64,000 nt of DNA. Origin: Pseudomonas sihuiensis. GTDB taxonomy: Bacteria > Pseudomonadota > Gammaproteobacteria > Pseudomonadales > Pseudomonadaceae. Both the position numbers and the translations under genes were made by a program. The DNA lies in NCBI RefSeq assembly GCF_900106015.1, contig NZ_LT629797.1, forward strand, positions 2,728,001 to 2,792,000, written 5' to 3'. The notes below the pieces were generated by a model that did not search any database, was not told the DNA's origin, and saw only the letters and a list, made by a program, of their open reading frames with translations. Shown here piece by piece: positions 16,708 to 27,048 of this stretch (positions within the stretch are counted from its first letter, which is position 1; each line of letters opens with the position of its first letter).

Positions 16708-17640
16708 ATGGTGAGCAAACAACAATCTGACAATGCACTATCCACATTATTGGACGAGAAAATACGTAGCTTTGTAGCGTCATTCATCGAAAGTTCTCGG
16801 CGACTATTCGTAGATGAGCAAGGCACATTAGTACACTCGCTAGAATTTGGCGTGTACCGCGAGCGGATTGTCGGTGACTTCCTCAAATTATTCACACCAG
16901 AACGCATGGGCTTAGATACTGGATTCGTTGTTAACTCGAATGGCCGCATCAGTACACAATGCGATATCATCATATATGACAAAACAGTCACTCCATTGAT
17001 TCGAGACGACCAATTCCAACGTTTCTTTCCTATCGAGTCAGTCTGCGCAGTTGGTGAAATCAAATCACATATGTCGCTGACGGAATTGAAGAAGGCGCTC
17101 CGCAAGCTAGCAAAGCTGAAATCGCTTAGAGACTCGCTCTACGAGCCGTCCTACTCTTATACACTTAAGTCAGGTGGGATACACGGCAGTACGTTCGAAC
17201 CTGAACGAGACGAGCTGGATCAAATTTTCACATTCCTAATATGCGAGTCGTTTAAATTTAATGTACAGCACCACCTGCAAGATATCGTGAATTGTTATAA
17301 TGAGGAGCTTCCCAATCATCCGTTTTGCCACCGGCACAATATAATTCTCAGCCTGCACGATGGGATGCTTGCGTATTTGCACCCCAACGGCTCAATATTT
17401 CAATTTCCATCCCACTTGCTGACACTCATCGACGAAAATGGTTCTCGCTCAAGTCAAGCACTGCGTTTAAAGCATCGCTTAATTCTTCCAGTTGAAGAAC
17501 AATCAATCGAGCATTTAAGACACTTCTGCACACTGTTCCACCAAGGGCTAACAACAGTGTCCGTGCTTTACCCAGATATGGGACGTTATATTCAGAGCCG
17601 GGAGGATGTGGTGTTTATTGATCTTGAGCAGGAGTATTAA
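16708..17640 (+). CDS. DUF6602 protein with PD-(D/E)xK-like motif
   Basis: A 310-residue protein that I recognise as DUF6602-type from EFGVYRERIVGDFLKLF (46-62) and the following GFVVNSNGRISTQCDIIIYD. The core QCDIIIYD (Asp86) ... FFPIESVCAVGEIKS (Glu117, Lys119) follows the D...ExK spacing of the restriction-endonuclease fold, with the conserved Glu46 in the preceding helix. A nuclease activity is therefore plausible but not shown. GGAGG lies just before ATG 16708. Composition is more AT-rich than in the flanking repeats. It is the only gene between the two duplicated alpA/HTH blocks, which marks it as an independently acquired cargo, possibly a single-gene defence factor. Confidence 0.7.
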   Translation: MVSKQQSDNALSTLLDEKIRSFVASFIESSRRLFVDEQGTLVHSLEFGVYRERIVGDFLKLFTPERMGLDTGFVVNSNGRISTQCDIIIYDKTVTPLIRDDQFQRFFPIESVCAVGEIKSHMSLTELKKALRKLAKLKSLRDSLYEPSYSYTLKSGGIHGSTFEPERDELDQIFTFLICESFKFNVQHHLQDIVNCYNEELPNHPFCHRHNIILSLHDGMLAYLHPNGSIFQFPSHLLTLIDENGSRSSQALRLKHRLILPVEEQSIEHLRHFCTLFHQGLTTVSVLYPDMGRYIQSREDVVFIDLEQEY

Positions 17641-17785
17641 TAGATAGATACAGAACTATCTCCCTCAAGACTTTGAATTACTCCGATCCACCTTGAGTCC
17701 AGTTCAAAAATTCAATTGGCAGGTCACGCATAGACTGAAGCATGCATACCAAAATAGAACAGCTACCCGGCATGGTTCTTCATGC

Positions 17786-17977
17786 GCCGTATCAACGATT
17801 AACGAAATGGAGCGCCGTGGCGAGTTCCCCAGGCGCTTCAACCTGACACCACATTGCGTGGTCTGGGATCTGGCCGAGGTGGAGGCCTGGATTGAGGAGC
17901 GCAAGCGGGCACCTCGGATCAATATCAGCAAGCCGGATGTTTACCTCACGAAAACCCGCCCTGTACGGGCGGGCTAA
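17786..17977 (+). pseudogene. Truncated second alpA-like copy
   Basis: The frame encodes STINEMERRGEFPRRFNLTP, then VVWDLAEVEAWIEERKRAP, nearly identical to residues of the intact AlpA-like protein at 15837. Everything upstream of the STI codons is unrelated to copy A, so the first part of the winged helix is missing. Probably inactive. Confidence 0.75.
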
Positions 17978-18312
17978 AACCAAGCATGAAGTCGGCACCG
18001 GTCTCACCCGACAAGGGCTAGCAGTTCCTTGGAGGTAGGGCGAGTGAGTCGTCGTTCTTCCTTGGCTAGATTGACCTGCAGGGCCACCTGAGCCACGTCC
18101 AAGACACCACCAGGCAGCAAATAGCTACCTTTGGCTTGCAGCCAGGTCAGCACGTCTGCCAGGTGCCAGATCGATGCACTGCCCTCATGTACTGGTGCAG
18201 GAAAGCTGCTCGGATAAGCCAACATCAGCTTGCGCATGTTCTGGCGCGACACGCCGACGATCTCCGCCACATCGGTGAGACCGACCAGATCTGGTGCCAC
18301 CTCAATCAACCT
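17786..18312. repeat. Diverged direct repeat, copy B
   Basis: Partner of 16017-16535, about 1.77 kb downstream in the same orientation. In copy B the alpA-like frame is truncated and the convergent HTH gene is intact, the reverse of copy A. Confidence 0.85.
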
Positions 18313-18528
18313 TGCCGACGGTAAGGCACTGCGCACGTCGGCAAGGGCACTGCGCACAGCCACCTCAGCGTTCTCCGCTTCACGGGTGAACTCCAGCGCC
18401 AGCCGGCCTGGCTGACCAATGCCGATCAAGGCATCGTCGCAGCCGGCCTCTCCGAGGCGCTCGACCAACGCTTCCGGGTCACGGTCATCGTCGGCCAGTT
18501 GGTATTTCAGGGTGAAGGTGTATTCCAT
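18004..18528 (-). CDS. HTH regulator, possible antitoxin partner
   Basis: A 174-residue protein starting MEYTFTLKYQLADDDRDPEAL. The N-terminal 85 residues look like a small alpha/beta domain (HicB-like pattern: strand, helix, strand). Residues about 87-120 (LVGLTDVAEIVGVSRQNMRKL) form a helix-turn-helix, followed by a segment that reads as a DNA-contact wing (HEGSASIWHLADVLTWL). Start 18528 is chosen because conservation begins there; a longer frame to 18726 would overlap the upstream gene entirely. Its start lies 5 bp after the stop of the HicA-like gene at 18533, so the two are co-transcribed. The pair next to an integrase is consistent with a stabilising toxin-antitoxin module; this is inference. 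Confidence 0.65.
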   Translation of the reverse strand: MEYTFTLKYQLADDDRDPEALVERLGEAGCDDALIGIGQPGRLALEFTREAENAEVAVRSALADVRSALPSARLIEVAPDLVGLTDVAEIVGVSRQNMRKLMLAYPSSFPAPVHEGSASIWHLADVLTWLQAKGSYLLPGGVLDVAQVALQVNLAKEERRLTRPTSKELLALVG

Positions 18529-18532
18529 AGCG

Positions 18533-18808
18533 CTATTCCTCTGCACCCTCAGCGGCCTGCCGCTGCTTACGGTGCGTGGTGCAGTTGTCGACGACGCGCC
18601 GAAGAGCACGCGCATGGTTGCCAGGGTTCTTCGGTGTGCTCCACACACTGGTGATGCAGAATTCGCCGCAGCGACACTCTTCATCGTTGTAGGGACAGTA
18701 GATTCGTCCCCAAGCGTGGCTACCACCCAGTTCTATACGCCAGCCCTGCTCTTCGGCATGCCTGAGTGCTTCTTCGACCTCTTTCTTCGAGTGAGAAGGA
18801 CGGGTCAT
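18533..18808 (-). CDS. HicA-like small protein
   Basis: A 91-residue protein. The start (SKKEVEEALRHAEEQGWRIELGGSHAWGRIYCP) follows the HicA dsRNA-binding-like pattern: a helix, a strand and the G-S-H motif whose histidine is catalytic in HicA mRNA interferases. It is longer than typical HicA (about 60-80) and has a cysteine group (CPYNDEECRCGEFC) that could bind a metal. It precedes the HTH gene by 4 bp in the same direction. Either a toxin of a HicAB-like pair or a conserved small protein of this island type. Confidence 0.55.
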   Translation of the reverse strand: MTRPSHSKKEVEEALRHAEEQGWRIELGGSHAWGRIYCPYNDEECRCGEFCITSVWSTPKNPGNHARALRRVVDNCTTHRKQRQAAEGAEE

Positions 18809-18868
18809 CAGTGATCTCCAGTATTCGCATGACCGGCAAGGTTGTCAACTGACAACCCTGCGCTTTCC

Positions 18869-20125
18869 TCAAACCGTGGCACTCAATACCGGCACTACAA
18901 CGCGGTCCGGCAGCAGCTTGGGAACATGAGTGCGGCCGTCGATCCAAGCGTCGATCATGTCCGCCCACTCCTGCAGCATGTGCCGGCGCTGCTCCGCGTA
19001 CTCGGCCTTGTTGTAGACCGAACGCGAGGAGCGACCATCTTCGTGAGCTAGGCACTTCTCAATCCAGTCGCCGTTGAAGCCCACCTCGTTGAGCAGCGTG
19101 GAACCCGTCCTGCGCAGGTCGTGGACGGTGAACGGCTCCAACGGCAGGCCTGCTTCCTTCGCGCGGGAGGCGATAAGCTGGGTGATGCGGTTCAGGGTGG
19201 CGTGCGACATGCAGCGGTAGATGTCATAGCGCGAGGGCAACACATAGCGGGAACCGCCCGCACAGGTGTGCAGCGCCACGAAGATGTCCAAGGCCTGGCG
19301 CGACAGGTAGACAACGTGCGGGTTACGCCCCTTCATCCGCTCCTTGGAGATCGTCCAGGTGGCGTTCTCGAAATCCACTTCGTCCCAGGTCGCCTCGATC
19401 AGCTCGCTCTTGCGTACTAAGGTCAGCAGCACCAGCCGCAAGGCCAGCTTGATCGTGGGATACGCGGCGATTGTCTCCAGTTGATGGAAGGCCAGCCGAA
19501 TTTCGGTCGGGCTCAGCGCCCGGTCCTTCGGCGCGAAAATAGCGATGGAAGACGCCTTAACGTCGTCAGCCGGATTCTCGACCTTCTCGCCATGCAGGAT
19601 CGCGAACGCATAGACCTGTTTCACGATGTCGCGAATATGGACCGCAGTTGCCGGCGCCCCACGAGCCTTCACCTTGGCACACAGGGCTCGCAGATCGTCA
19701 GGGGTGATTTCGGTCAGCAGCCGATTTTCGAAGACCGGCAGGATGTCGCGGTCGATGATGCTTTTGCGCATCGCACGCGTGCTATCGGCCATGCGCGCAC
19801 CGGCCAACCACTTCGTCAGCGTTTCACCGAAATTCTTGGCTGCGTTGAGGCGCCGCTTAGCGCGCTGCTTCTCAAGAGAGGGAGACTTGCCCAGGGCGAC
19901 CATGCGCTTGGCATCGAGCAGCTTCTCGCGAGCCATGGCCAGGGAAATGCCAGTTGGCCCATAGCGCCCAATGGTCAGCGTTTCTCGGCGTCCATTGAGA
20001 CGGTAGTCGTAGCGAAAGGTGACGGTACCGGTAGGCGATACCGTCACGTACATACCGTCGCGGTCGAAAGCCTTGTACAGCTTGGACTTGGGCTTGAGAT
20101 TGCGCAGTTTTGTATCAGTAAGCAT
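18869..20125 (-). CDS. int: P4-type tyrosine integrase
   Basis: A 418-residue integrase with an N-terminal DUF4102 arm-binding domain (LTDTKLRNLKPKSKLYKAFD, then RRETLTIGRYG), a SAM-like core-binding domain at about 100-190 and a C-terminal catalytic domain. All catalytic residues are present: Arg238 (LVRKSELIEATW), Lys265 (ERMKGRNPH), His335 and Arg338 (HDLRR), His361 (LAHEDG) and Tyr371 (VYNKAEY). It should be active. It is the last gene of the island and points away from guaA, whose 3' end lies 301 bp behind its start. The guaA 3' end is a known integration target for this integrase class, so the attachment site is expected there. Confidence 0.93.
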   Translation of the reverse strand: MLTDTKLRNLKPKSKLYKAFDRDGMYVTVSPTGTVTFRYDYRLNGRRETLTIGRYGPTGISLAMAREKLLDAKRMVALGKSPSLEKQRAKRRLNAAKNFGETLTKWLAGARMADSTRAMRKSIIDRDILPVFENRLLTEITPDDLRALCAKVKARGAPATAVHIRDIVKQVYAFAILHGEKVENPADDVKASSIAIFAPKDRALSPTEIRLAFHQLETIAAYPTIKLALRLVLLTLVRKSELIEATWDEVDFENATWTISKERMKGRNPHVVYLSRQALDIFVALHTCAGGSRYVLPSRYDIYRCMSHATLNRITQLIASRAKEAGLPLEPFTVHDLRRTGSTLLNEVGFNGDWIEKCLAHEDGRSSRSVYNKAEYAEQRRHMLQEWADMIDAWIDGRTHVPKLLPDRVVVPVLSATV

Positions 20126-20426
20126 CGAGGTTTTTACTCCTGTTCATGACGGCTTTTACCGTCAAGGGTCAGGAGACCTGCTGATGCCGGGAAAGCCGCA
20201 CAGGGCAAGCTTTCCCAAGGAGCGATTTACCGTCAAAGACCGGTTTTGACCGGATAGTAAACAGAACGGTCTCAATCCGACCGCTGTTTACTACCGTCAC
20301 CGCTACCGCCAATCCGTTCTGCTAATCGGCGATAGGCCTCGATAACCATTGCAACGAATTTCCTTTTAAATCAACACGTTACAATTTGCTATCGATACAT
20401 CTCAATGAGCCCAGAAGGACCCGACT
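20126..20426. other. Integrase upstream region and presumed att end at guaA
   Basis: TTTACCGTCAA occurs twice (about 20157 and 20226), and related ACCGTCA words appear nearby. They could be integrase arm sites or autoregulatory sites. The guaA stop side (20427 onward, TCACTCCCACTCGATAG) is the expected core. I found no second copy of that core in the window, so the other end is not defined. Confidence 0.4.
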
Positions 20427-22004
20427 TCACTCCCACTCGATAGTCGCAGGAGGCTTGCTCGACACGTCATAGGTAACGCGGGAGATGCCTTCGATTTCGT
20501 TGATGATGCGGCCGCTGACGGTCTCCAGCAGCTCGTAGGGCAGGTGCGCCCAGCGAGCGGTCATGAAGTCCACGGTTTCCACGGCGCGCAGGGCAACGAC
20601 CCAGGCGTAGCGACGGCCATCACCGACGACACCGACCGACTTCACCGGCTGGAACACCACGAACGCCTGGCTGGTCTTGTGGTACCAGTCGGCCTTGCGC
20701 AGCTCTTCGATGAAGATGTGGTCGGCGCGGCGCAGGATGTCGGCGTATTCCTTCTTCACTTCGCCGAGGATGCGCACGCCCAGGCCCGGGCCCGGGAACG
20801 GGTGGCGGTAGACCATGTCGTAGGGCAGGCCCAGCTCCAGGCCGATCTTGCGTACTTCGTCCTTGAACAACTCACGCAGCGGCTCGACCAGCTTGAGGTT
20901 CATCTCCTCCGGCAGGCCACCGACGTTGTGGTGGCTCTTGATCACGTGGGCCTTGCCGCTCTTGGCGCCAGCGGACTCGATCACGTCCGGGTAGATGGTG
21001 CCCTGGGCGAGGAACTGGATGTTGTCCAGCTTGCTGGCTTCGGCATCGAACACGTCGATGAAGGTGCGACCGATGATCTTGCGCTTCTTCTCCGGGTCGG
21101 CTTCGCCGGCCAGGTTGGAGAGGAACTGCTCTTCGGCGTTGGCGCGGATCACCTTGACGCCCATGTTCTCGGCGAACATGGCCATCACCTGATCACCTTC
21201 GTGCAGGCGCAGCAGGCCGTTGTCGACGAATACGCAAGTCAGTTGGTCGCCGATGGCCTTGTGCAGCAGCGCTGCGACAACCGAGGAATCCACACCGCCG
21301 GACAGGCCGAGCAGCACGTTGGCGTCGCCGACCTGGGCACGCACCGCAGCGATGGCATCTTCGACGATATTGGCCGGCGTCCACAGGGCTTCGCAGCCCG
21401 CGATCTCCAGCACGAAGCGCGAGAGGATGCGACCACCCTGCTTGGTGTGGGTCACTTCCGGGTGGAACTGCACGCCGTAGTAGTGGCGAGTGTCGTCGCA
21501 CATGGCGGCGATCGGGCAGCTCGGGGTGCTGGCCAGGATATGGAAACCTTCCGGCAGGCGGGTGACCTTGTCGCCGTGACTCATCCACACGTCCAGGCCC
21601 AGCACACCGTCAGCGTCGACATGGTCTTCGATGCCGGCCAGCAGTTGGCTCTTGCCGACCACGTCGACACGGGCGTAACCGAACTCACGCAGATCGGAAC
21701 CTTCCACCTTGCCACCGAGCTGCTCGGCCATGGTCTGCATGCCGTAGCAGATGCCCAGCACCGGCACATTCAGGTCGAACACCGCTTGCGGTGCGCGCGG
21801 ACTATTGGCTTCGTGCACCGACTCCGGGCCGCCGGCGAGGATGATGCCGCGCGGGGCGAAGGCACGGATGTCCTCGTCGCTCATGTCCCAGGGGTGCAGT
21901 TCGCAATAGACGCCGATCTCGCGCACACGGCGGGCGATCAGTTGGGTGTACTGGGAACCGAAGTCCAGAATGAGGATGCGGTGGGCGTGAATGTCGTGGG
22001 CCAT
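20427..22004 (-). CDS. guaA: GMP synthase (glutamine-hydrolysing)
   Basis: 525 residues, full length. The N-terminal class I glutamine amidotransferase has the triad Cys86 (GICYGMQ), His181 and Glu183 (QFHPEVT). The ATP-pyrophosphatase domain starts with the P-loop SGGVDSS at 235-241, and the C-terminal dimerisation domain ends PPATIEWE. It converts XMP, ATP and glutamine to GMP in the cytoplasm. It lies downstream of guaB in the same direction across a 75-bp gap with a hairpin. Its 3' end forms the boundary of the genomic island; the coding sequence still ends normally, so the insertion preserved the gene. Confidence 0.98.
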   Translation of the reverse strand: MAHDIHAHRILILDFGSQYTQLIARRVREIGVYCELHPWDMSDEDIRAFAPRGIILAGGPESVHEANSPRAPQAVFDLNVPVLGICYGMQTMAEQLGGKVEGSDLREFGYARVDVVGKSQLLAGIEDHVDADGVLGLDVWMSHGDKVTRLPEGFHILASTPSCPIAAMCDDTRHYYGVQFHPEVTHTKQGGRILSRFVLEIAGCEALWTPANIVEDAIAAVRAQVGDANVLLGLSGGVDSSVVAALLHKAIGDQLTCVFVDNGLLRLHEGDQVMAMFAENMGVKVIRANAEEQFLSNLAGEADPEKKRKIIGRTFIDVFDAEASKLDNIQFLAQGTIYPDVIESAGAKSGKAHVIKSHHNVGGLPEEMNLKLVEPLRELFKDEVRKIGLELGLPYDMVYRHPFPGPGLGVRILGEVKKEYADILRRADHIFIEELRKADWYHKTSQAFVVFQPVKSVGVVGDGRRYAWVVALRAVETVDFMTARWAHLPYELLETVSGRIINEIEGISRVTYDVSSKPPATIEWE

Positions 22005-22034
22005 GGCCGTCTCTCGTAGGTGTTCACAAATGAC

Positions 22035-22058
22035 ACGGGGCTGATCGAACAGCCCCGT
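22035..22058 (-). promoter_or_regulatory. GC-rich hairpin between guaB and guaA
   Basis: ACGGGGCTG (22035-22043) pairs with CAGCCCCGT (22050-22058). No U-run follows in the direction of transcription, so it may act as an mRNA-stability or processing element rather than a terminator. Confidence 0.5.
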
Positions 22059-22079
22059 TATTCATAACATTGCGGCGAA

Positions 22080-23585
<1,506 letters not shown>

Positions 23586-23655
23586 TTATACCCAGCGAGC
23601 TCATTTCACTCAATGCAAAGTGTGTCTCTAGGCAGCCATACCTCGAAACACATAA

Positions 23656-23674
23656 AATAATGATTCTCAAAAAC
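23656..23674 (+). promoter_or_regulatory. Fur-like box
   Basis: AATAATGATTCTCAAAAAC agrees with 13 of 19 positions of the consensus GATAATGATAATCATTATC and lies 19 bp before the receptor start codon, consistent with iron repression. Confidence 0.55.
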
Positions 23675-23693
23675 TCTTGCACTTGAGTGCCAA

Positions 23694-25796
23694 ATGAAAT
23701 TCAACCGCTTTTCCTTGAGTGGCCAAGGCGCCGCCCTTCTCACTTTTTGCCTGCTTCCAGCGGGCCATCTGCTGGCCCAGGAGCTGGAGCTGCCCAGCCA
23801 GGAAGTCGTCGCGGCGCCCGTGGCTGGCGAGAATGGCTACCAGGCCAAGCGCGCCAGTACGGCGAGCAAATCTTCAGTGGCACTCAAGGATGAAGCCCAG
23901 TCGGTACAGGTGGTAACGCCACAGACCATCGAGGATTTTCAGGTCAGATCGCTGGATGATGCGATGAAGTTCGTCAGTGGTGTCAGCCAGAGCAACACCC
24001 TGGCTGGCACGCAGGATGGCTTCGTCAAACGCGGTTTTGGTAGCAACGCCGATGGCTCCATCCTGCGCGACGGCATTCGATCCAGCCTGTCGCGCAACTT
24101 CAGCGCCACCACCGAGCGCGTGGAAGTGCTCAAAGGGCCGGCCTCGCTGCTATATGGCGCGCTGGAGCCGGGCGGCCTGATCAACGTCATCAGCAAGAAA
24201 CCACAGTATCAGTGGAATACGCGACTGAACGCAGACAGCTCCAGCTTCGGCGGTGGCAGCCTGGCAGTCGACGTTACCGGCCCCATTGCCGACAGCGGCC
24301 TGGCCTTCCGCCTGGTTGCCGAGCGCCAGCACGAAGACTACTGGCGCAACTTCGGCGAAGAAGAACACAGCTTGATCGCCCCCTCACTTAGCTGGGAAGG
24401 CGAACGCCTGCGCCTCAACATCGCCTATGAATACAAGGAGTACAGCAGCCCGGTGGATCGCGGCACGGTGATCATCAACGGCAAGCCGGCCAAGGTGTCC
24501 TACAACGACCGCTTCGGTGAAAGCTGGTCGAAGGCCGAAGGCATCGACGAACTGCTCACCGCCACCGCCGAATATCAGCTGAGCGACGACTGGTCGACCC
24601 GCCTCACCTATGGCTGGAACAACGAGCGCTACGACTATGCCGAAGCTCGCCCCAACGCGCTGAATGCCACTACAGGCGCGCTCAGCCGCCGTTCTGACGG
24701 TAGTGAGCATGACAACCAAACCCAATATCTGGCCTGGGACTGGATCGGCAACGCCAGCCTTTTTAGCCAACGACATGATCTGCTGATAGGCGCAGATACA
24801 GAGCGCGTCGACAATTTCCGTGGCGATACCTGGCGCGGCCCAGCAGTGGGTGGCTTCAACATCTACAACCCGATATACGGCAATCTCGCGGCGCCTTCGT
24901 TACTTAATCCGGCGCAAAGTGATCGCAGCGACGAGCTGCACTCACGCTCGATCTACGCGAAGGACAACTGGCATCTAAACGACCAGTGGATCGTGGTGCT
25001 TGGCGGTCGCTACCAGCGTTTCGAGCAACTCGTGGAACAAGGCCGCGGCGCAACCTATACCCGCACCACCGACCGTACCGATACCACCTTCCTGCCCTTC
25101 GGCGGCCTGGTATTCCAGCTGAGCGACCAGGTGGCGTTCTATGGCAACTACAGCCGCTCTTTCGTGCCCAATGCCTCGGATACCAATACTGGCCAGGCAT
25201 TCGACCCCGAAGAAGGCCGCAGCTACGAGCTGGGGGTGAAACTCGATCTGCCTCAAGGCATCGGTGCCAGCCTGGCGCTGTTCGATATCGAGAAGAAAAA
25301 CGTCGTGGTCACCAACAATTCCGTATCGGAAGCAGCAGGCAAAGTCGGCTCGCGCGGCGTGGAACTGGATATCAGCGGCCGCCTGAGCGAGCACTGGGAG
25401 CTGCTTGGCAGCTATGCCTACACCGATACGGAAATCCTCGATGACCCGAGCAACGAAGGCAACGAGCTGGTCAACGCCGCACGCAATGTCGGCAGTCTCT
25501 ACCTCGTCCATCACCTGCATTTACCCCAGGAGCTGGGTCAGTGGAAACTGGGTGGTGGCGCCCGCTATGTCGGCGAGCGTGCTGGCGACAACGCCAACAC
25601 ATTCTGGCTGGATAGCTACACCGTGGCCGATGCCTTCGTCACTTGGGACAGCCAATTGCTTGGAGAGAAGACGCGCCTGCAACTGAACGTACGTAACCTG
25701 TTCAACGAGCGCTACTACCCCTCCAGCGGCGGCAATCTACGCGTTGCTGTGGGCGAACCGCGCGAGCTGCGCATGTCGGCCAGTGTCGAGTTCTAA
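23694..25796 (+). CDS. TonB-dependent siderophore receptor
   Basis: A 700-residue outer-membrane receptor. A signal peptide ends near LLAQ|ELELP (about residue 28). The plug domain follows (SVQVVTPQTIEDFQVRSLDDAMKFVSGV, RVEVLKGPASLLYGALEPGGLINVISKKP), then a 22-strand barrel ending MSASVEF with a terminal Phe. No N-terminal signalling domain, so it is not a FecA/FpvA-type sensor. The TonB-box area is around SQEVVAAPV. It should import a ferric siderophore; which one cannot be told from sequence. A Fur-like box just upstream fits iron control. It stands alone between guaB and a REP element. Confidence 0.92.
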   Translation: MKFNRFSLSGQGAALLTFCLLPAGHLLAQELELPSQEVVAAPVAGENGYQAKRASTASKSSVALKDEAQSVQVVTPQTIEDFQVRSLDDAMKFVSGVSQSNTLAGTQDGFVKRGFGSNADGSILRDGIRSSLSRNFSATTERVEVLKGPASLLYGALEPGGLINVISKKPQYQWNTRLNADSSSFGGGSLAVDVTGPIADSGLAFRLVAERQHEDYWRNFGEEEHSLIAPSLSWEGERLRLNIAYEYKEYSSPVDRGTVIINGKPAKVSYNDRFGESWSKAEGIDELLTATAEYQLSDDWSTRLTYGWNNERYDYAEARPNALNATTGALSRRSDGSEHDNQTQYLAWDWIGNASLFSQRHDLLIGADTERVDNFRGDTWRGPAVGGFNIYNPIYGNLAAPSLLNPAQSDRSDELHSRSIYAKDNWHLNDQWIVVLGGRYQRFEQLVEQGRGATYTRTTDRTDTTFLPFGGLVFQLSDQVAFYGNYSRSFVPNASDTNTGQAFDPEEGRSYELGVKLDLPQGIGASLALFDIEKKNVVVTNNSVSEAAGKVGSRGVELDISGRLSEHWELLGSYAYTDTEILDDPSNEGNELVNAARNVGSLYLVHHLHLPQELGQWKLGGGARYVGERAGDNANTFWLDSYTVADAFVTWDSQLLGEKTRLQLNVRNLFNERYYPSSGGNLRVAVGEPRELRMSASVEF

Positions 25797-25805
25797 AAAG
25801 CCTTT

Positions 25806-25864
25806 GTAGGAGCGGCTTCAGCCGCGAAGGGATTCGAGAACATCGCGGCTAAAGCCCCTCCCAC
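25806..25864. repeat. REP doublet
   Basis: GTAGGAGCGGCTTCAGCCGC faces CGCGGCTAAAGCCCCTCCCAC, between the receptor gene and a convergent gene. Confidence 0.85.
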
Positions 25865-25881
25865 AATCGGCTGAAAACCGC

Positions 25882-26436
25882 TCAAGCCGGATCGTCCACC
25901 CGCACCTGGCTCACCGCAAAGCCCAGGCGTTCGCCGAATTCTTCGACGAACGCCGGGCGCAGGCCGGCTTCAGCCCAGCCGTTGAAGATGAAGCCCAGGT
26001 TGGAAAAGCCGCACGGCTGCAGGAACAGGAAACCGTTGATGTCATCTTCATGCCCGCATTCCGGGCAGGTGAAGTTGTCGGTCTCCCCTGGCCACCACAC
26101 CTCCAGGCTGTCGAACAGCGGCACGCCCACTTCCCTGCGGCATTCGGCGCAGCCCGCCTCTTCGAGAAAGCTGCGCGTCGGTACATAGATGCAGCGGTGG
26201 GTGATGATCTCCAGACCGTTGTGTGCCAGGCCATAAGGCAGCAAATCGGGACGCTGGGCGATACGCCGCGCGCCTGGCCCGATAGCGTAGGCCATACCGT
26301 TGCCACCCTGGCCGCAGGTGGTCGGCAATGCCTCGACGATTTCCCGTTTGACCAGCCAGCGCAGCATGGCCTGGGCCTTTTGCTCGTGGGCAGGAAGCGT
26401 GGATATATGTGGGACGAGGATCAGTTGCGCGGTCAT
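25882..26436 (-). CDS. Conserved hypothetical protein with zinc-ribbon cysteines
   Basis: A 184-residue soluble protein with no family I can name. Two CxxC pairs, Cys96/Cys99 (GCAECR) and Cys124/Cys127 (TCPECG), suggest one bound zinc. The central part (TRSFLEEAGCAECRREVGVPLFDSLEVWWP) and C-terminal part (CGFSNLGFIFNGWAEAGLRPAFVEEFGERLG) read as a compact alpha/beta protein. ATG 26436 is the first start. It is not obviously linked to its neighbours. Confidence 0.6.
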   Translation of the reverse strand: MTAQLILVPHISTLPAHEQKAQAMLRWLVKREIVEALPTTCGQGGNGMAYAIGPGARRIAQRPDLLPYGLAHNGLEIITHRCIYVPTRSFLEEAGCAECRREVGVPLFDSLEVWWPGETDNFTCPECGHEDDINGFLFLQPCGFSNLGFIFNGWAEAGLRPAFVEEFGERLGFAVSQVRVDDPA

Positions 26437-26492
26437 GGTGTTCGAACGGCTGGCAAGGAAAGGGCGGCAGCTTAGGCGCTACCGCCGGCAAA

Positions 26493-26960
26493 TCAAGCCC
26501 CGCGACAGATCACAGCAGCTTGCTGCGCTTCACGACGGGCCACCCAGCGAGCACGCAGCACGTCGTAGATCCAGTTGAACGCCATGGTGTACGGCAGGAA
26601 GAACAGGATCAGCACGATGTCCAACAGCAGCGCCTCGAGCAGACCGATCGACAACCACCAGGCCGCCAGCGGTACCAGCACGACGATCAAGCCCACCTCG
26701 AACAGCAGCGCATGGCTGACCCGCGCTCGAAAACCGCGCTCGAAGCCCAGTCGATTCTGTGCGCGGTCGAAGAGGTAGTTGAACAGCATGTTCCACAACA
26801 TCGCCACGGTGGAGAACATCAGAGTCAGCACACCCAGGTGCAGCAGTGGTTTATCCATGAACCAGGCCATGGTCGGCGCGCAGATGAGCACGGCGATGGT
26901 CTCGAAGGCCAGGGCGTGACCAATGCGCTCACGCAGGGAGCGCGGCAGGGGCTGAGTCAT
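26493..26960 (-). CDS. PACE-family efflux protein (AceI-like)
   Basis: 155 residues with four membrane segments arranged as two tandem bacterial-transmembrane-pair repeats, recognisable from the paired MWNMLFNYLFDR (about 56-67) and MAFNWIYDVLRAR (about 127-139) endings. PACE proteins export chlorhexidine and short-chain diamines by proton exchange. ATG 26960 is preferred (GAGG about 10 bp upstream); a longer frame to 27041 would run into the promoter of the divergent LysR gene. The divergent LysR regulator is the same layout as aceI/aceR, so regulation by that neighbour is likely. Confidence 0.82.
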   Translation of the reverse strand: MTQPLPRSLRERIGHALAFETIAVLICAPTMAWFMDKPLLHLGVLTLMFSTVAMLWNMLFNYLFDRAQNRLGFERGFRARVSHALLFEVGLIVVLVPLAAWWLSIGLLEALLLDIVLILFFLPYTMAFNWIYDVLRARWVARREAQQAAVICRGA

Positions 26961-27048
26961 GAAACGAACCTCGTGATAAGTGACAACGAGCGCTATGATC
27001 ATCGGAATATCAGCCAATCCAAAGGCAGCTGCCATCGGCAAAACCGAT

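Noticed and set aside
20544..22019. 491-codon plus-strand frame opposite guaA
   Set aside because: Mirror frame of a conserved gene, with no family pattern and no ribosome site.
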